NCBI GenBank assembly: GCA_046328715.1
Contig: JAXLWB010000020.1
Coordinates: 62,001 to 126,000 of the forward strand
From: JAXLWB01 sp046328715
GTDB taxonomy: Bacteria; Chloroflexota; Anaerolineae; Caldilineales; Caldilineaceae
Length of the DNA stretch: 64,000 nt
Direction of reading: 5' to 3'
Made by a program: the position numbers and the translations under genes. Under the pieces are notes generated by a model. It worked only from the letters and a program-made list of their open reading frames with translations, searched no databases and was not told where the DNA came from. The number at the start of each line of letters is the position of its first letter. Position 1 is the first letter of the stretch. Shown here one piece after another: positions 1 to 7,347 of the stretch.

Positions 1-370
1 GTGCCCGGATGATGATATGGTTAACGAGCCTGGGCTTCGAATCGGTAGTCATAACATTTCCTCCTTCAAGGATTGTTTTTAGATCGGCGAGCGCACTGGC
101 ACGCTCTGCTGAATATTTGTTGAGCCAGCGGTCGGAAATGAGTTGGATTGGAACTGGATTCAGGTAATGCAATCGTTCGCGGCCCACTTTGCGCGTGCTG
201 ATCAATCCAGCTTCCTCCAGCACGTGCAGATGTTTCATCACGCCGAAGCGCGTCATGGGCAACTCCGCCTCCAACTCACTGAGCGTGCGGCCGTCACGCT
301 CGAAGAGGAGGTCCAGGAGTCGCCGACGACTTGAGTCGGCCAGGGCTCGAAAGACAGATTCGTGTTCCAT
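1..370 (-). CDS. ArsR-family winged-helix regulator, C-terminus outside window (probable SRPBCC fusion)
   Basis: Reading leftwards from ATG at 370 the frame stays open to the window edge (123 codons). Residues 1-85 form an ArsR/SmtB-type winged helix: FRALADSSRRRLLDLL, then TLSELEAELPMTRFGVMKHL (recognition helix) and LEEAGLISTRKVGRERLHYL (wing). No CxxC or His metal ligands are visible, so it is likely not a metal sensor. From about residue 107 the reading (MTTDSKPRLVNHIIIRA) resembles the start of an SRPBCC/AHSA1 domain; this family often carries that domain fused or next door. A strong Shine-Dalgarno (AAGGAGG, 60-66) sits 7 nt before the in-frame internal ATG at 52, so the second domain may also be made separately. 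Two inverted repeats lie directly upstream. Regulator call firm; fusion partner inferred. Confidence 0.85.
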   Translation of the reverse strand, partial: MEHESVFRALADSSRRRLLDLLFERDGRTLSELEAELPMTRFGVMKHLHVLEEAGLISTRKVGRERLHYLNPVPIQLISDRWLNKYSAERASALADLKTILEGGNVMTTDSKPRLVNHIIIRA

Positions 371-383
371 ATTTGTTATTATA

Positions 384-430
384 TGTGACAAAATGGTCAC
401 ATGTCAAATTTCATGTGACTGAATTGTCAC
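384..430. promoter_or_regulatory. Paired operator for the ArsR-type regulator
   Basis: Two inverted repeats of the form GTGAC-N6-GTCAC lie just upstream of the regulator start: TGTGAC/GTCACA at 384-401 (perfect 6-bp arms) and GTGAC/GTCAC at 415-430. Their centres are 30 bp apart, about three helical turns, so two dimers could bind one DNA face. Autoregulation is inferred from position. Confidence 0.65.
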
Positions 431-621
431 GTATTGAGGACGCTATAGTAGGGTCAACAAGAGGATGAACTTACGCAAAGGCGCAAAGGACAGCAGAATT
501 TAGCGCACTATATCCTCGGATTTCGGCTGCTTTGTACGAACTTACCAGGATGCAGTACCATACAAGAGTATCAACAGAGATAGATAGTACCTTTATCACA
601 ACATCCTTGAACAACCGTCAA

Positions 622-694
622 GAAAAATTTTTCGCAAAGACGCAAAGCCCGCAGAGGTTTTCTTTGCGCTCTCTGCGCCTTTGCGAGAAATTTT
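622..694. repeat. Inverted repeat of GCAAAG-type words
   Basis: Left arm TTTTTCGCAAAGACGCAAAG (about 628-647) and right arm CTTTGCGCTCTCTGCGCCTT (662-681, continuing TGCGAGAAATTTT) are imperfect reverse complements. A further GCAAAGGCGCAAAGG copy is at about 475-489. The 431-727 interval otherwise shows no gene. It lies just upstream of the peroxiredoxin. Confidence 0.5.
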
Positions 695-727
695 GGGTTC
701 TGGCTTGTCTAGGTTAGGAGTAACTAC

Positions 728-1198
728 ATGTCACGTATTTCCCTCAACCAAGTCGCTCCCGATTTTAGTTTGGACGACTATACCGGTAAGAGCGTTCGCT
801 TGGCTGATTTCAGGGGAAAGAAGAATGTCTTACTGGTCTTCAACCGCACCTTTACCTGACCATTCTGCCGCGCACACATGACGCAGTTGCGTCAAGATTA
901 TGAGCAGTTTGTTGCTCGCGAGATTGAGATTGTCGTGGTGGGCCCGGAAGATGCCAAGGCATTCGCCAATTACTTCAACAAAGAAGCGCTGCCGTTTGTT
1001 GGCTTGCCTGACCCAAAGACGAGCGTGCTCAAGCTCTATGGGCAGGAAGTGAATCTATTCAAGCTGGGGAGAATGCCGGCCCAAGTGCTGATCGACAAGG
1101 CTGGCGTGGCGCGTTACGTCCACTATGGACATAACATGAGTGACATCCCCAAGAACGCCGAGCTGTTGGCCCTGGGCGATGAGATCAACACAAGTTAG
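728..1198 (+). CDS. Peroxiredoxin/redoxin with in-frame TGA, probable selenoprotein (156 residues)
   Basis: ATG at 728 follows AGGAG (716-720) by 7 nt. The frame reads MSRISLNQVAPDFSLDDYTG, ADFRGKKNVLLVFNRTFT, then TGA at 857-859 (codon 44), then PFCRAHMTQLRQDYEQF and on to TAG at 1196-1198. The N-terminus (APDFSL) and the strand before the TGA are typical of the AhpC/TSA thioredoxin fold, and the TGA stands exactly where relatives carry the first Cys of a CPFC motif, giving U-P-F-C. A hairpin fitting the bacterial SECIS rules follows. The reading after the TGA is intact for 113 codons and shows fold-typical sequence (GLPDPKTSVLKLYGQ, PAQVLIDKAG). Role: thiol/seleno-dependent peroxide or disulfide reduction in the cytosol. 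Selenocysteine insertion is inferred, since no sel genes are in the window. Alternatives are a nonsense mutation or a base error (TGC to TGA). Confidence 0.8.
860..894 (+). promoter_or_regulatory. bSECIS-like hairpin after the in-frame TGA
   Basis: UGACGC (879-884) pairs perfectly with GCGUCA (889-894), leaving the apical loop AGUU (885-888). The loop starts 25 nt after the UGA and has a G as its second base. Bacterial SECIS models ask for a 16-37 nt distance and a G in the first two loop bases. The element lies inside the coding sequence, as it must for SelB. Confidence 0.65.
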
Positions 1199-1225
1199 GC
1201 CGCATAGTTCGCTACACAATTCGCT

Positions 1226-2014
1226 TTATTTCCCGTACAATGCAATTCGTGCTGGCTCTAGTAGATAGCGCTGGGTCAGCATGATGCGTGGAGTTTGACG
1301 TGCATTGGGCGCAATTGTGTGGAGTACGCGCAGGTCCATGAAGTAGGCATCCCCTGGTTCCCCGGTCATTTCAACGACTTGGAGTGGCACGTCACCAACA
1401 TAACCGAACTCGCGTAGCAAATGCAGACTGTCGCCGTTTCGACTCGACATCAGCTCGGCAAAATAGGGTTCCCGCATCAGTCTTTTGCGCAGCTCACCCG
1501 AACTGATGCGCACCCCCTCATTGAGTAGCCGATGCGAGCCGGTCACGGTCAGGGTGCCACCACCGCCGGTCTCTACCGTATGTAAGAAGGCGAAGATCTG
1601 TACTCCCGGTATGTCCCCTTCAGCTAAGCGCGGTATATCCAAATGCCAATGCTTGTGCGGAAGTGTCCATGTGGTTGCATTAGGCAGCGTAAAGAGCAAC
1701 GTCGGATGGCGGTCCATGGGAAAGACAGGGCGTTCGTCCACCAGTGCGCTAGCGGCAGTGACCGCCTCATCCTTAACAAGGTCAATGATCGTTGGATGAC
1801 GCCACAGTGGTTTGAGCAAGGCAAACCCAGCTGCAGGATCGTCTGCTGATGCCAGTTCGTCAATCGTCCAACCGCCGTTGCGCCAGATGTCTTTCTGCTC
1901 AAGCTGTTGGAAAATCAAGGTACGTGCCTTTTCAAGTTTCTCTGGCAGCAGGAAACCTTTACGTTTGATCAGCCCGTGCGTGGCAAAGGTTTCTCTTTCA
2001 ATGGTAGTAAACAT
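1226..2014 (-). CDS. Phytanoyl-CoA dioxygenase (PhyH) family protein
   Basis: 262 residues, the usual length for this Fe(II)/2-oxoglutarate oxygenase family. The metal triad is visible: H124-x-D126 in HKHWHLDIP, and distal H232 in RVLHTIAPN, with R243 positioned to bind 2-oxoglutarate. The stretch VETGGGGTLTVTGSHRLLNE matches the family core. It would hydroxylate a small-molecule substrate that cannot be read from sequence. It ends the minus-strand run GNAT-Nudix-short ORF-Imm5-PhyH and lies 8 bp after the Imm5-like gene, so it may share that transcript. It converges with the peroxiredoxin. No strong ribosome binding site is seen before the ATG. Confidence 0.8.
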   Translation of the reverse strand: MFTTIERETFATHGLIKRKGFLLPEKLEKARTLIFQQLEQKDIWRNGGWTIDELASADDPAAGFALLKPLWRHPTIIDLVKDEAVTAASALVDERPVFPMDRHPTLLFTLPNATTWTLPHKHWHLDIPRLAEGDIPGVQIFAFLHTVETGGGGTLTVTGSHRLLNEGVRISSGELRKRLMREPYFAELMSSRNGDSLHLLREFGYVGDVPLQVVEMTGEPGDAYFMDLRVLHTIAPNARQTPRIMLTQRYLLEPARIALYGK

Positions 2015-2022
2015 AGGCTATC

Positions 2023-2529
2023 TCAAAAACCTTCGCTCTTGTCTATCTTGACAAGAATTTTATTACCCTTCTTCTGAACGATGATTCTGTCCATCATCTC
2101 TTGTCGGAGATGCTCGGGAAGATGTTCGGCTTGCCAATTGCGTTCGGCCTCGACCCGAGCCTCTGCGTTCGCTGGATCGTTGTCTGCAATCGCCTTTAGC
2201 GCATAATAAGCACCGCCATAGGCGTGTTGCGAAACATGTGCCGTTGCCACCGCTTGGCCTGCGGCGTGTGCAGCAGAACAAGCTGCCTCATTTTCTGCGG
2301 CAATTTTGGCCGCGGCATGCGCAGATAGCGACGCTCCCCGGATCACACTCATACTGAACACCCCTGTACGAACCCATTCTCGGCAAGCTGCGATAGCCTT
2401 GCGTGGTCGATCATCGTTTGGGTAGGCTGCCTCGAAGAAGGGAAGCACCCGCTCGGCACAATCTGCCGCCCAAGCCGCCATCGCTTTTTGATCGTCCTTG
2501 CTGTATTTTTTGTAGGTGAATTTTGGCAT
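2023..2529 (-). CDS. Imm5-like putative immunity protein
   Basis: 168 residues from the ATG at 2529 (MPKFTYKKYSKDDQ); a start 39 nt earlier is possible. The pattern WAADCAERVLPFFE, the Ala-rich helices SLSAHAAAKIAAENEAA, and AVATAHVSQHAYGGAYYALK match the Imm5 family, described from polymorphic-toxin loci. Relatives usually sit beside a toxin gene; none is seen here, so this looks like an orphan. The soluble all-helical character is seen; the immunity role is inferred only from the family. Confidence 0.65.
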   Translation of the reverse strand: MPKFTYKKYSKDDQKAMAAWAADCAERVLPFFEAAYPNDDRPRKAIAACREWVRTGVFSMSVIRGASLSAHAAAKIAAENEAACSAAHAAGQAVATAHVSQHAYGGAYYALKAIADNDPANAEARVEAERNWQAEHLPEHLRQEMMDRIIVQKKGNKILVKIDKSEGF

Positions 2530-2552
2530 AGTTGTTACCGATTGACTCACTC

Positions 2553-2765
2553 CTACGATCGACAGCACGTAGCCAACAGTGAGTCATATCGCACTCGCCA
2601 GCACCTTTGTAAAAACGCGTTCATGAAAGTCGACGCTTTGTTTGCCAGCAACTTCACCTGGAAGCTCCAGTGGGCAGCAGCCGTTTCTGCCTCAGCGAAA
2701 AGCGCCGGATCCATTCGCTGCTCTAACAGCGTCGATTTGGGTAATGTTTGAGGTGAGCGTTCCAT
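2553..2765 (-). CDS. Unrecognised 70-residue protein
   Basis: ATG at 2765 follows a good Shine-Dalgarno (GAGG, 7-nt spacing) and lies 22 bp after the Nudix stop, so it fits the same operon. The protein starts MERSPQTLPKSTLLEQRMDP and ends Cys/Arg-rich. I recognise no domain. The ill-shaped C-terminus suggests it may be a truncated remnant of a longer gene. Confidence 0.4.
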   Translation of the reverse strand: MERSPQTLPKSTLLEQRMDPALFAEAETAAAHWSFQVKLLANKASTFMNAFLQRCWRVRYDSLLATCCRS

Positions 2766-2787
2766 GTCAAATCCTCTAAAACAGTGG

Positions 2788-3216
2788 CTATCCAATTGCC
2801 TCAGTAAATCCCATGCTAAGTAACCTGTCCACCACTGGCTTCGGATGATATTCAACCTGCTGCACCATTTCCGCGGTAAACCACTGTGGCGCTTTGAGCC
2901 CATACAGCGGATGGATTTCTGGCTTGATCTCCCCATCCAGCAGACGACCTGTGAAGGTGATGGTAATACTGTGCCAGGGCTTTGCCAGTTGAATGACCTC
3001 GCTCACCATCAGCAGCCCGGCAACCTGGGCTCGAAGCCCTGTCTCTTCTGCAAACTCTCGGACCGCCGCACTTTCTACCCCTTCTCCAAATTCGACGCGA
3101 CCGCCAGGCACGTTCCACTGTACACTGCCTGCGTCGGTTTGGTAATGGGGAACCAGCAGCAATCGACCCTGATGCAGGACTGCCAAACAGGCCCGAACTC
3201 GGATTTCCATTGTCAT
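2788..3216 (-). CDS. Nudix hydrolase (142 residues)
   Basis: A complete Nudix box spans residues 39-61: G-x5-E-x7-REFAEETGL (GGRVEFGEG then SAAVREFAEETGL). The E54/E57/E58 cluster binds Mg2+ for pyrophosphate cleavage of nucleoside-diphosphate-X substrates. The total length is normal for a single-domain enzyme. ATG at 3216 lies 2 nt after the GNAT stop (TAA-TT-ATG), so translation is probably coupled; a second ATG 6 nt on (3210) is equally usable. The substrate cannot be read from sequence. Confidence 0.85.
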   Translation of the reverse strand: MTMEIRVRACLAVLHQGRLLLVPHYQTDAGSVQWNVPGGRVEFGEGVESAAVREFAEETGLRAQVAGLLMVSEVIQLAKPWHSITITFTGRLLDGEIKPEIHPLYGLKAPQWFTAEMVQQVEYHPKPVVDRLLSMGFTEAIG

Positions 3217-3218
3217 AA

Positions 3219-3719
3219 TTAGCCTGCCGCTCGCAGGTCGATACGCCAATCATTGCAGCGCATGATGCCAGCAAAGCCGCCGTTGTCGAATTCACCCTGG
3301 TTCTCCATGCCGATCTTGCGGGCGATGGCGTTGGAGGCGACGTTATTCACCGCAGGATAGGCATGGACAAAGCGCACCTCTGGATCGGCGCGCGCCTGCC
3401 AAAGAATAAGGCGTCCTGCTTCAGTAGCGACGCCCTTACCCTGGTGTTCGGGCAGGACGAACCAGCCCATTTCGTAGGTCTGCGGACCCTTCCAGTCCAT
3501 CCGCCAAAGCCCAATCGTACCCAGCACCTCGTCAGAGTTTTCAGCCACGATCTTGTACATGCGCGCATCACCCTTCGCCATCGAGGCAAGGCGGCGCTTG
3601 TGGGATGTACGCACATCTGCTTCCGGGCGCGGACCACCGATATAGCGCATCATCTCCGGGTCGCACTCCATACGGACTGTGAGTTCTTCATCTGCGGCTG
3701 TGATCGGCACAAGTTGCAT
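3219..3719 (-). CDS. GNAT N-acetyltransferase, RimJ/RimL-like
   Basis: 166 residues from ATG 3719, chosen because GGGAGGTG lies 5-6 nt upstream; ATGs further upstream lack one. The acetyl-CoA pyrophosphate loop is Q93-G-K-G-V-A98 in FVLPEHQGKGVATEAGR, followed by the conserved ARADPEVRFVHAYPAVNNVA and SNAIARKIGM, typical of the RimJ/RimL subgroup that transfers acetyl groups to protein N-termini or small amines. First gene of the run leading to PhyH. Confidence 0.85.
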   Translation of the reverse strand: MQLVPITAADEELTVRMECDPEMMRYIGGPRPEADVRTSHKRRLASMAKGDARMYKIVAENSDEVLGTIGLWRMDWKGPQTYEMGWFVLPEHQGKGVATEAGRLILWQARADPEVRFVHAYPAVNNVASNAIARKIGMENQGEFDNGGFAGIMRCNDWRIDLRAAG

Positions 3720-3770
3720 GTCACACCTCCCTTTTGTCGCCATTTGATTGCTGTCTAGATTGACCATGAC

Positions 3771-3830
3771 CCGTGATGCGTGATGCGTGAATTCTCGCCA
3801 GCACTTCACGTATCACGTTTCACGGATCAC
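3771..3830. repeat. Quasi-palindrome of GTGATGCGTGA words
   Basis: The word CGTGATG(CGTGA) is repeated on the left arm (about 3771-3790) and its reverse complement (CACGTATCACGTTTCAC) follows at 3803-3822. The same word set recurs at 52182-52288. It sits between the lipoprotein and the GNAT gene. Confidence 0.55.
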
Positions 3831-3884
3831 TCTTCCTAGAAACGATGAGAGTTCGCTCTAGAGATCAGCAATGTTAGAAAGATT

Positions 3885-4400
3885 CTATTTCAGTTTTCCC
3901 ATTTGTTCCAATGCTCTGATAATGCGAGGGTCTGCTCTGGGGTCGTTTCCTGTGAAAACTTCTGGGGCAGGGTAGCCTACGCTGATCTGAATGGTTGTCT
4001 GGGCGTCATCAAGCGGTTGCATGATGACGATCCCGTCATAGCTGAGCGAGGAAAGGGGTGTCCAGAAGGCACCCAGATAGATTCGTTCCTTCCCCACACA
4101 GACCACAAAGGGAATGCCATCTACCTTCACTGGCATAGGAAAGAGCTGCTGAATCCGAACATAGGCGTCGTGGGTGAGTTCAATCGTATGGTCGACTTTG
4201 CCATAAGAGACGATGTCATCATTGGAAAGGATCGGCTCGTTTTGGAGTTCCAATTGGCCAATGTCTTGTTGCGATAGTTGTGCCGCCGGAATAGCTTCGG
4301 TAAGCCGATAAATTGCGAAGCTACTGACTTGGATAGCTTGGCAACTGGAGAGCATAGATCCTGCGACGGTAAGCAAGAGTATGAGCATGCTTTTCAACAT
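3885..4400 (-). CDS. Putative lipoprotein of unknown function (171 residues)
   Basis: ATG at 4400 has AAAGG 7 nt upstream; an ATG 21 nt earlier is less well placed. The N-terminus MLKSMLILLLTVAGSMLSSC is a signal peptide ending in a lipobox (LSSC, Cys at residue 20), so the mature protein should be lipid-anchored outside the membrane. The rest alternates short strands (DGIPFVVCVGKERIYLGAFW, GIVIMQPLDDAQTTIQISVG) and looks beta-rich. No family recognised. Confidence 0.65.
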   Translation of the reverse strand: MLKSMLILLLTVAGSMLSSCQAIQVSSFAIYRLTEAIPAAQLSQQDIGQLELQNEPILSNDDIVSYGKVDHTIELTHDAYVRIQQLFPMPVKVDGIPFVVCVGKERIYLGAFWTPLSSLSYDGIVIMQPLDDAQTTIQISVGYPAPEVFTGNDPRADPRIIRALEQMGKLK

Positions 4401-4617
4401 AGTAAGCCTTTCGAGATTCATCCATCCTACCGTACGAAATGTATCTGCTTGTTGATCGAATGGCTGAACAGCAAATCGCCAGTTACTATAATAACGCTCA
4501 TTCTTTCACTTATGGTTCGTACATTCCATGTTCCTGGCCGAATTCTGGTTGGCACTAGACCGAGAGCCAGCGGAATGGAATCGGCTTTTTCTTTGGCGAT
4601 TTCCTTTGTCTCCCCAC

Positions 4618-4986
4618 TTACGCAAGGTAGGCCGCAATCGCAGAAACCACAATCAATAACAGTCCACTCACCACACCCAGCATCACACGGCTAATCGGGC
4701 TACTGGAGTCAACGATATAGCTGATTTGATCGCCGAAACTCATATCGCGCATGCTCTGCGGATGGATCGTTCGGTAAGTGGCAGTCTCTTGACCCGCAGT
4801 AAAGCGCGACGATGCCCCCGCAATGATCAATAAACAACCTGCCACGAAAAATGCATTGCTATAGGGTATCAGCGAATTCCATTGATTGAGGTAACCAAGG
4901 ACAGCGACAACAACGCCAATCATTGCTGCGAGTAAGGCTGATTTGGCAAATAGTTTTCCGATCTCTTGAATGATGAATCGTTTCAT
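4618..4986 (-). CDS. Small membrane protein of unknown function (122 residues)
   Basis: From ATG 4986 (MKRFIIQEIGKLF) there are three hydrophobic segments: about residues 14-32 (ALLAAMIGVVVAVLGYL), 45-60 (AFFVAGCLLIIAGA) and a C-terminal pair-like stretch 98-120 (VMLGVVSGLLLIVVSAIAAY). A polar loop (HPQSMRDMSFGDQISYIV) lies between the last two. A GGAGAG lies about 14 nt before the ATG, longer than ideal. No family recognised. Confidence 0.55.
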   Translation of the reverse strand: MKRFIIQEIGKLFAKSALLAAMIGVVVAVLGYLNQWNSLIPYSNAFFVAGCLLIIAGASSRFTAGQETATYRTIHPQSMRDMSFGDQISYIVDSSSPISRVMLGVVSGLLLIVVSAIAAYLA

Positions 4987-5074
4987 TGTGGGCTTTTCTC
5001 TCTCCTTTGAGCAGCCAAGCTCCATGTTCGATTCTACATTCAATAATTGTGAACTGCTTGCTACCTCTGGCGAG

Positions 5075-5272
5075 TCATACTGCTAGTCTCTTGTCTAGGA
5101 GCGAAGAAATATCCTCATGATGTAACCGAAACAGTTCAAACAGATGGCTTATTTTGTCCCATAGATAATCCCTACTTGCCCCAGGATCTTGGGGTGACGT
5201 CAAAGCACAGCTTCCCAAAATGAACAAAATCCTTTTACGGATCCAATTCCCATAATTTAGTTCCATTGGCAT
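5075..5272 (-). CDS. Short unrecognised ORF, possibly the start of a truncated gene
   Basis: 65 residues beginning MPMELNYGNWIRKRILFILG, which faintly recalls the first residues of some SAM-dependent methyltransferases that begin with NYGNW plus a hydrophobic helix. No methyltransferase core follows, so if the resemblance is real this is a truncated remnant. No convincing ribosome binding site. Confidence 0.3.
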   Translation of the reverse strand: MPMELNYGNWIRKRILFILGSCALTSPQDPGASRDYLWDKISHLFELFRLHHEDISSLLDKRLAV

Positions 5273-5285
5273 AGGTCACTTTCGA

Positions 5286-6176
5286 CTAAAAGTGTGGAAC
5301 CTTCAAAACTTCCTTCAGATAGCGGCAGTTGATCCCCATCTTGTCATCCACTGAACCTTCCCCTTCGTTCTGGCGCGGCGGGTCGAGATCGAGCGTGATC
5401 CAGCCGTGATAGCCTCGTTCCTGGAGCATGTCCCAGATCGCTGGATGGTCAACGCCACCCGCCCCGAGATCTTTGTAGAGAATCTCCTGGGCGTGCATCT
5501 CCTTGGTCGGGGTTGGACCCGTAAAGCCACGATAGGATGCCTTCGAATCCTTCCAGTGAATGGCGGCCAATCGGTCATAGTAGTCATGGATGAGTTGTAC
5601 TGGATCGCCGCCACCCAGATTGAGCTGTGCCGTATCGGGAATCCAGGAGACGATCTTCGGGTCGGTCTGGTCGAGCAGAGCACGCACTTCCTCTGGTCGC
5701 TCAATCGGCCCCCAAATATGCGGATGCGGCGCAATCGTGACCCCCATCTCCAGCGTGCGCTTCCCAATCTCGGTCACGGTTTCGGCGATGGCTTTGATCT
5801 CCTCTGCGGTCGTTGCGTGCTCCAGTCGGCTGCCCATGTTGATCTTGTAGTGGGTGCAGCCAAAGACCTTCAGAAAGTCGCGACAGAAGGCGACATGGTC
5901 GTCAACGGTCTCTTTGCGCTTGGAACGATCGATAAACTCCATGGCCTGACCGGGGCCACCGTTCGAGGCAGTAATCAGCCGGATGCCGTACTGGTCGAGC
6001 AGATCCTTCAACGCCTGCGGTTTATCGAGCCAAGCCATCAGATGGCCACGGTACGGTTCAACGCCTGGCAGACCATGTTTGGCAATCAGTTGCGCCGATT
6101 CTGTGGTAAAGTCGCCAAAAATGGCGCCGCCCATCGCAAAGTGGATATTGCCCATAGCAACGTTCTTGGATGACAC
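5286..6176 (-). CDS. Sugar phosphate isomerase/epimerase, xylose-isomerase-like TIM barrel
   Basis: The start is GTG at 6176, supported by AGGAG 6 nt upstream. 296 residues with the features of AP-endonuclease-2/IolE-like barrels: GVEPYRGHLMAW near the N-terminus, HYKINMGSR, the strand VTIAPHPHIWGPIER, the metal-site segment SWIPDTAQLNLGGGDP, then AAIHWKDSK and GWITLDLDPPRQ with acidic ligands. It likely isomerises or epimerises a sugar or inositol derivative; the substrate is not readable. It stands apart from the sugar cluster at 21.5-25.1 kb but fits the same metabolism. Confidence 0.8.
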   Translation of the reverse strand: MSSKNVAMGNIHFAMGGAIFGDFTTESAQLIAKHGLPGVEPYRGHLMAWLDKPQALKDLLDQYGIRLITASNGGPGQAMEFIDRSKRKETVDDHVAFCRDFLKVFGCTHYKINMGSRLEHATTAEEIKAIAETVTEIGKRTLEMGVTIAPHPHIWGPIERPEEVRALLDQTDPKIVSWIPDTAQLNLGGGDPVQLIHDYYDRLAAIHWKDSKASYRGFTGPTPTKEMHAQEILYKDLGAGGVDHPAIWDMLQERGYHGWITLDLDPPRQNEGEGSVDDKMGINCRYLKEVLKVPHF

Positions 6177-6360
6177 GATGATCTCCTGTTTGGTACTTTT
6201 CTATTTAGAATTAAGCGAATTGTGAATTGCAAGTTGTGAGTGTGATGGGTACGGATCAAAACTGATAAAGAGCTCCGCAAAAATTTGTGTGAGCCTGTGA
6301 TTGTTTCACCTTCGCACTTTCCTGTTATTCGTTTTCTGTCGTAGTATCGTGACGCTTGGC

Positions 6361-6567
6361 TCACCTAGCCCGCTGTTGCTTGATCTCATCAATTAGTTCA
6401 TCTAATGTTTGATCGGCAAACAGTTCGCGTCGCTCCTCAGTATAGTTGCCAAATCCAGTTGTATACTGACTAATGAACCGCACTGTATTCACGACTCCGA
6501 TTTCTCGAAAGAGGATGCGAATAGCTTCTTGGGTGATTTCTGCACGTGGTCTTGTTTCGGCGATCAT
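6361..6567 (-). CDS. Conserved small partner of a PIN-domain toxin (putative antitoxin)
   Basis: 68 residues; the core VRFISQYTTGFGNYTEERRE followed by DQTLDELIDEIKQQ matches a conserved family found next to PIN toxins in Chloroflexota and cyanobacteria, with the hallmark GNYTEER. Its ATG overlaps the stop of the upstream PIN remnant by 3 nt (CTATGATC), the coupling expected for a toxin-antitoxin pair. With the toxin internally deleted it may no longer have a target. Confidence 0.65.
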   Translation of the reverse strand: MIAETRPRAEITQEAIRILFREIGVVNTVRFISQYTTGFGNYTEERRELFADQTLDELIDEIKQQRAR

Positions 6568-6725
6568 AGGTCTATTTTCTCTATTAATTCGAGTGGCGTG
6601 ACAAGTACAATTTTCAAATCGCCAAGTGTCTTTGCACCCTTCAGTAATCGATCATCACAGGTGCAAAAATCATCTAACGACCGTTGTAGGGCGCAATTGT
6701 CAAGATATATTTTCAGTGCTGCCAT
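6564..6725 (-). pseudogene. PIN-domain (VapC-like) toxin with large internal deletion
   Basis: The 53-residue frame starts MAALKIYLDNCALQRSLDDF, the exact N-terminal signature of PIN toxins with the first catalytic Asp, and jumps to CTCDDRLLKGAKTLGDLKIV and TPLELIEKI, the C-terminal signature (D-D-R-L-L). About 90 residues with the middle acidic residues are missing in frame. The product cannot form a normal nuclease site. It overlaps the antitoxin-like gene. Confidence 0.7.
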
Positions 6726-6815
6726 TGTCGTCTTCTGCCCGAATTTGATTCACTGGTATTAGTATAGCAGAAATATGGACCAGAATCCATCTGGTTATAC
6801 TATGTCACTAGATGA

Positions 6816-7310
6816 CTACCCCTCTTGTTCATAGCGCTCGCGCAACTTGCGACCACCATACTCGCCCCGTTGGCAATAGGGACAGCCGCACGGTTTCTTG
6901 CCATGCGCCTCTGGATAGTAGCGCCAACCGATCACCTGCGGCACGGCTCGAACGTGATGAATCTCCGCTCTGGCGATCTTGCGCGGGATGATCACCTCAA
7001 AGCCAGCCACATACTCGCACTGCATGACCGTGGCAATGGCTTCGGCTGCCGTCATACTGAGATGCGTTTCACTGAAGCGCCCGACCAAAACCAGCGTCTC
7101 ATCGGGAATACGTAGATAGATGGCTACGATCGGTCCGGCATTGCGCCGCTTCAACTCGCGCAACCACTGATGCGAGGCATAGAAGTTCTGCGTAATCGGC
7201 GAAGCATAGACGCCCACCGTGCCATTGCGGCGCTGGGTCAAACGCGTGATGCCGTTGCGCAGGATCGACTTGAGGTTCTTCTCGGGTGTGAGGTGGACGA
7301 AGGTGGCCAT
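6816..7310 (-). CDS. Conserved protein with ADP-ribosyltransferase-like N-terminus and Cys-rich tail
   Basis: 164 residues from the ATG at 7310 (MATFVHLTPEKNLKSILRNG). The H-x-T opening followed by a helix ending in G-I, then VGVYASPITQNFYASHQW, resembles the front of ART/RES/DarT-type folds. The C-terminus has CGCPYCQRGEYGGRKLRERY, a probable zinc knuckle. Function unknown. Gene-start remnants with the same M-x-x-F-x-HLT opening occur at 10659 and 11626, so this family was once multicopy here. The ART relation is inference. Confidence 0.6.
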   Translation of the reverse strand: MATFVHLTPEKNLKSILRNGITRLTQRRNGTVGVYASPITQNFYASHQWLRELKRRNAGPIVAIYLRIPDETLVLVGRFSETHLSMTAAEAIATVMQCEYVAGFEVIIPRKIARAEIHHVRAVPQVIGWRYYPEAHGKKPCGCPYCQRGEYGGRKLRERYEQEG

Positions 7311-7347
7311 GGATAGGGTTGGAATACTAGACGTGAAGCCTGCGACC

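Noticed and set aside
681..1198. Two separate short plus-strand reading frames across the peroxiredoxin (one ending near 881, one starting at 878)
   Set aside because: They are parts of, or out of frame with, one gene that reads through the TGA; neither has a ribosome binding site, whereas ATG 728 does.
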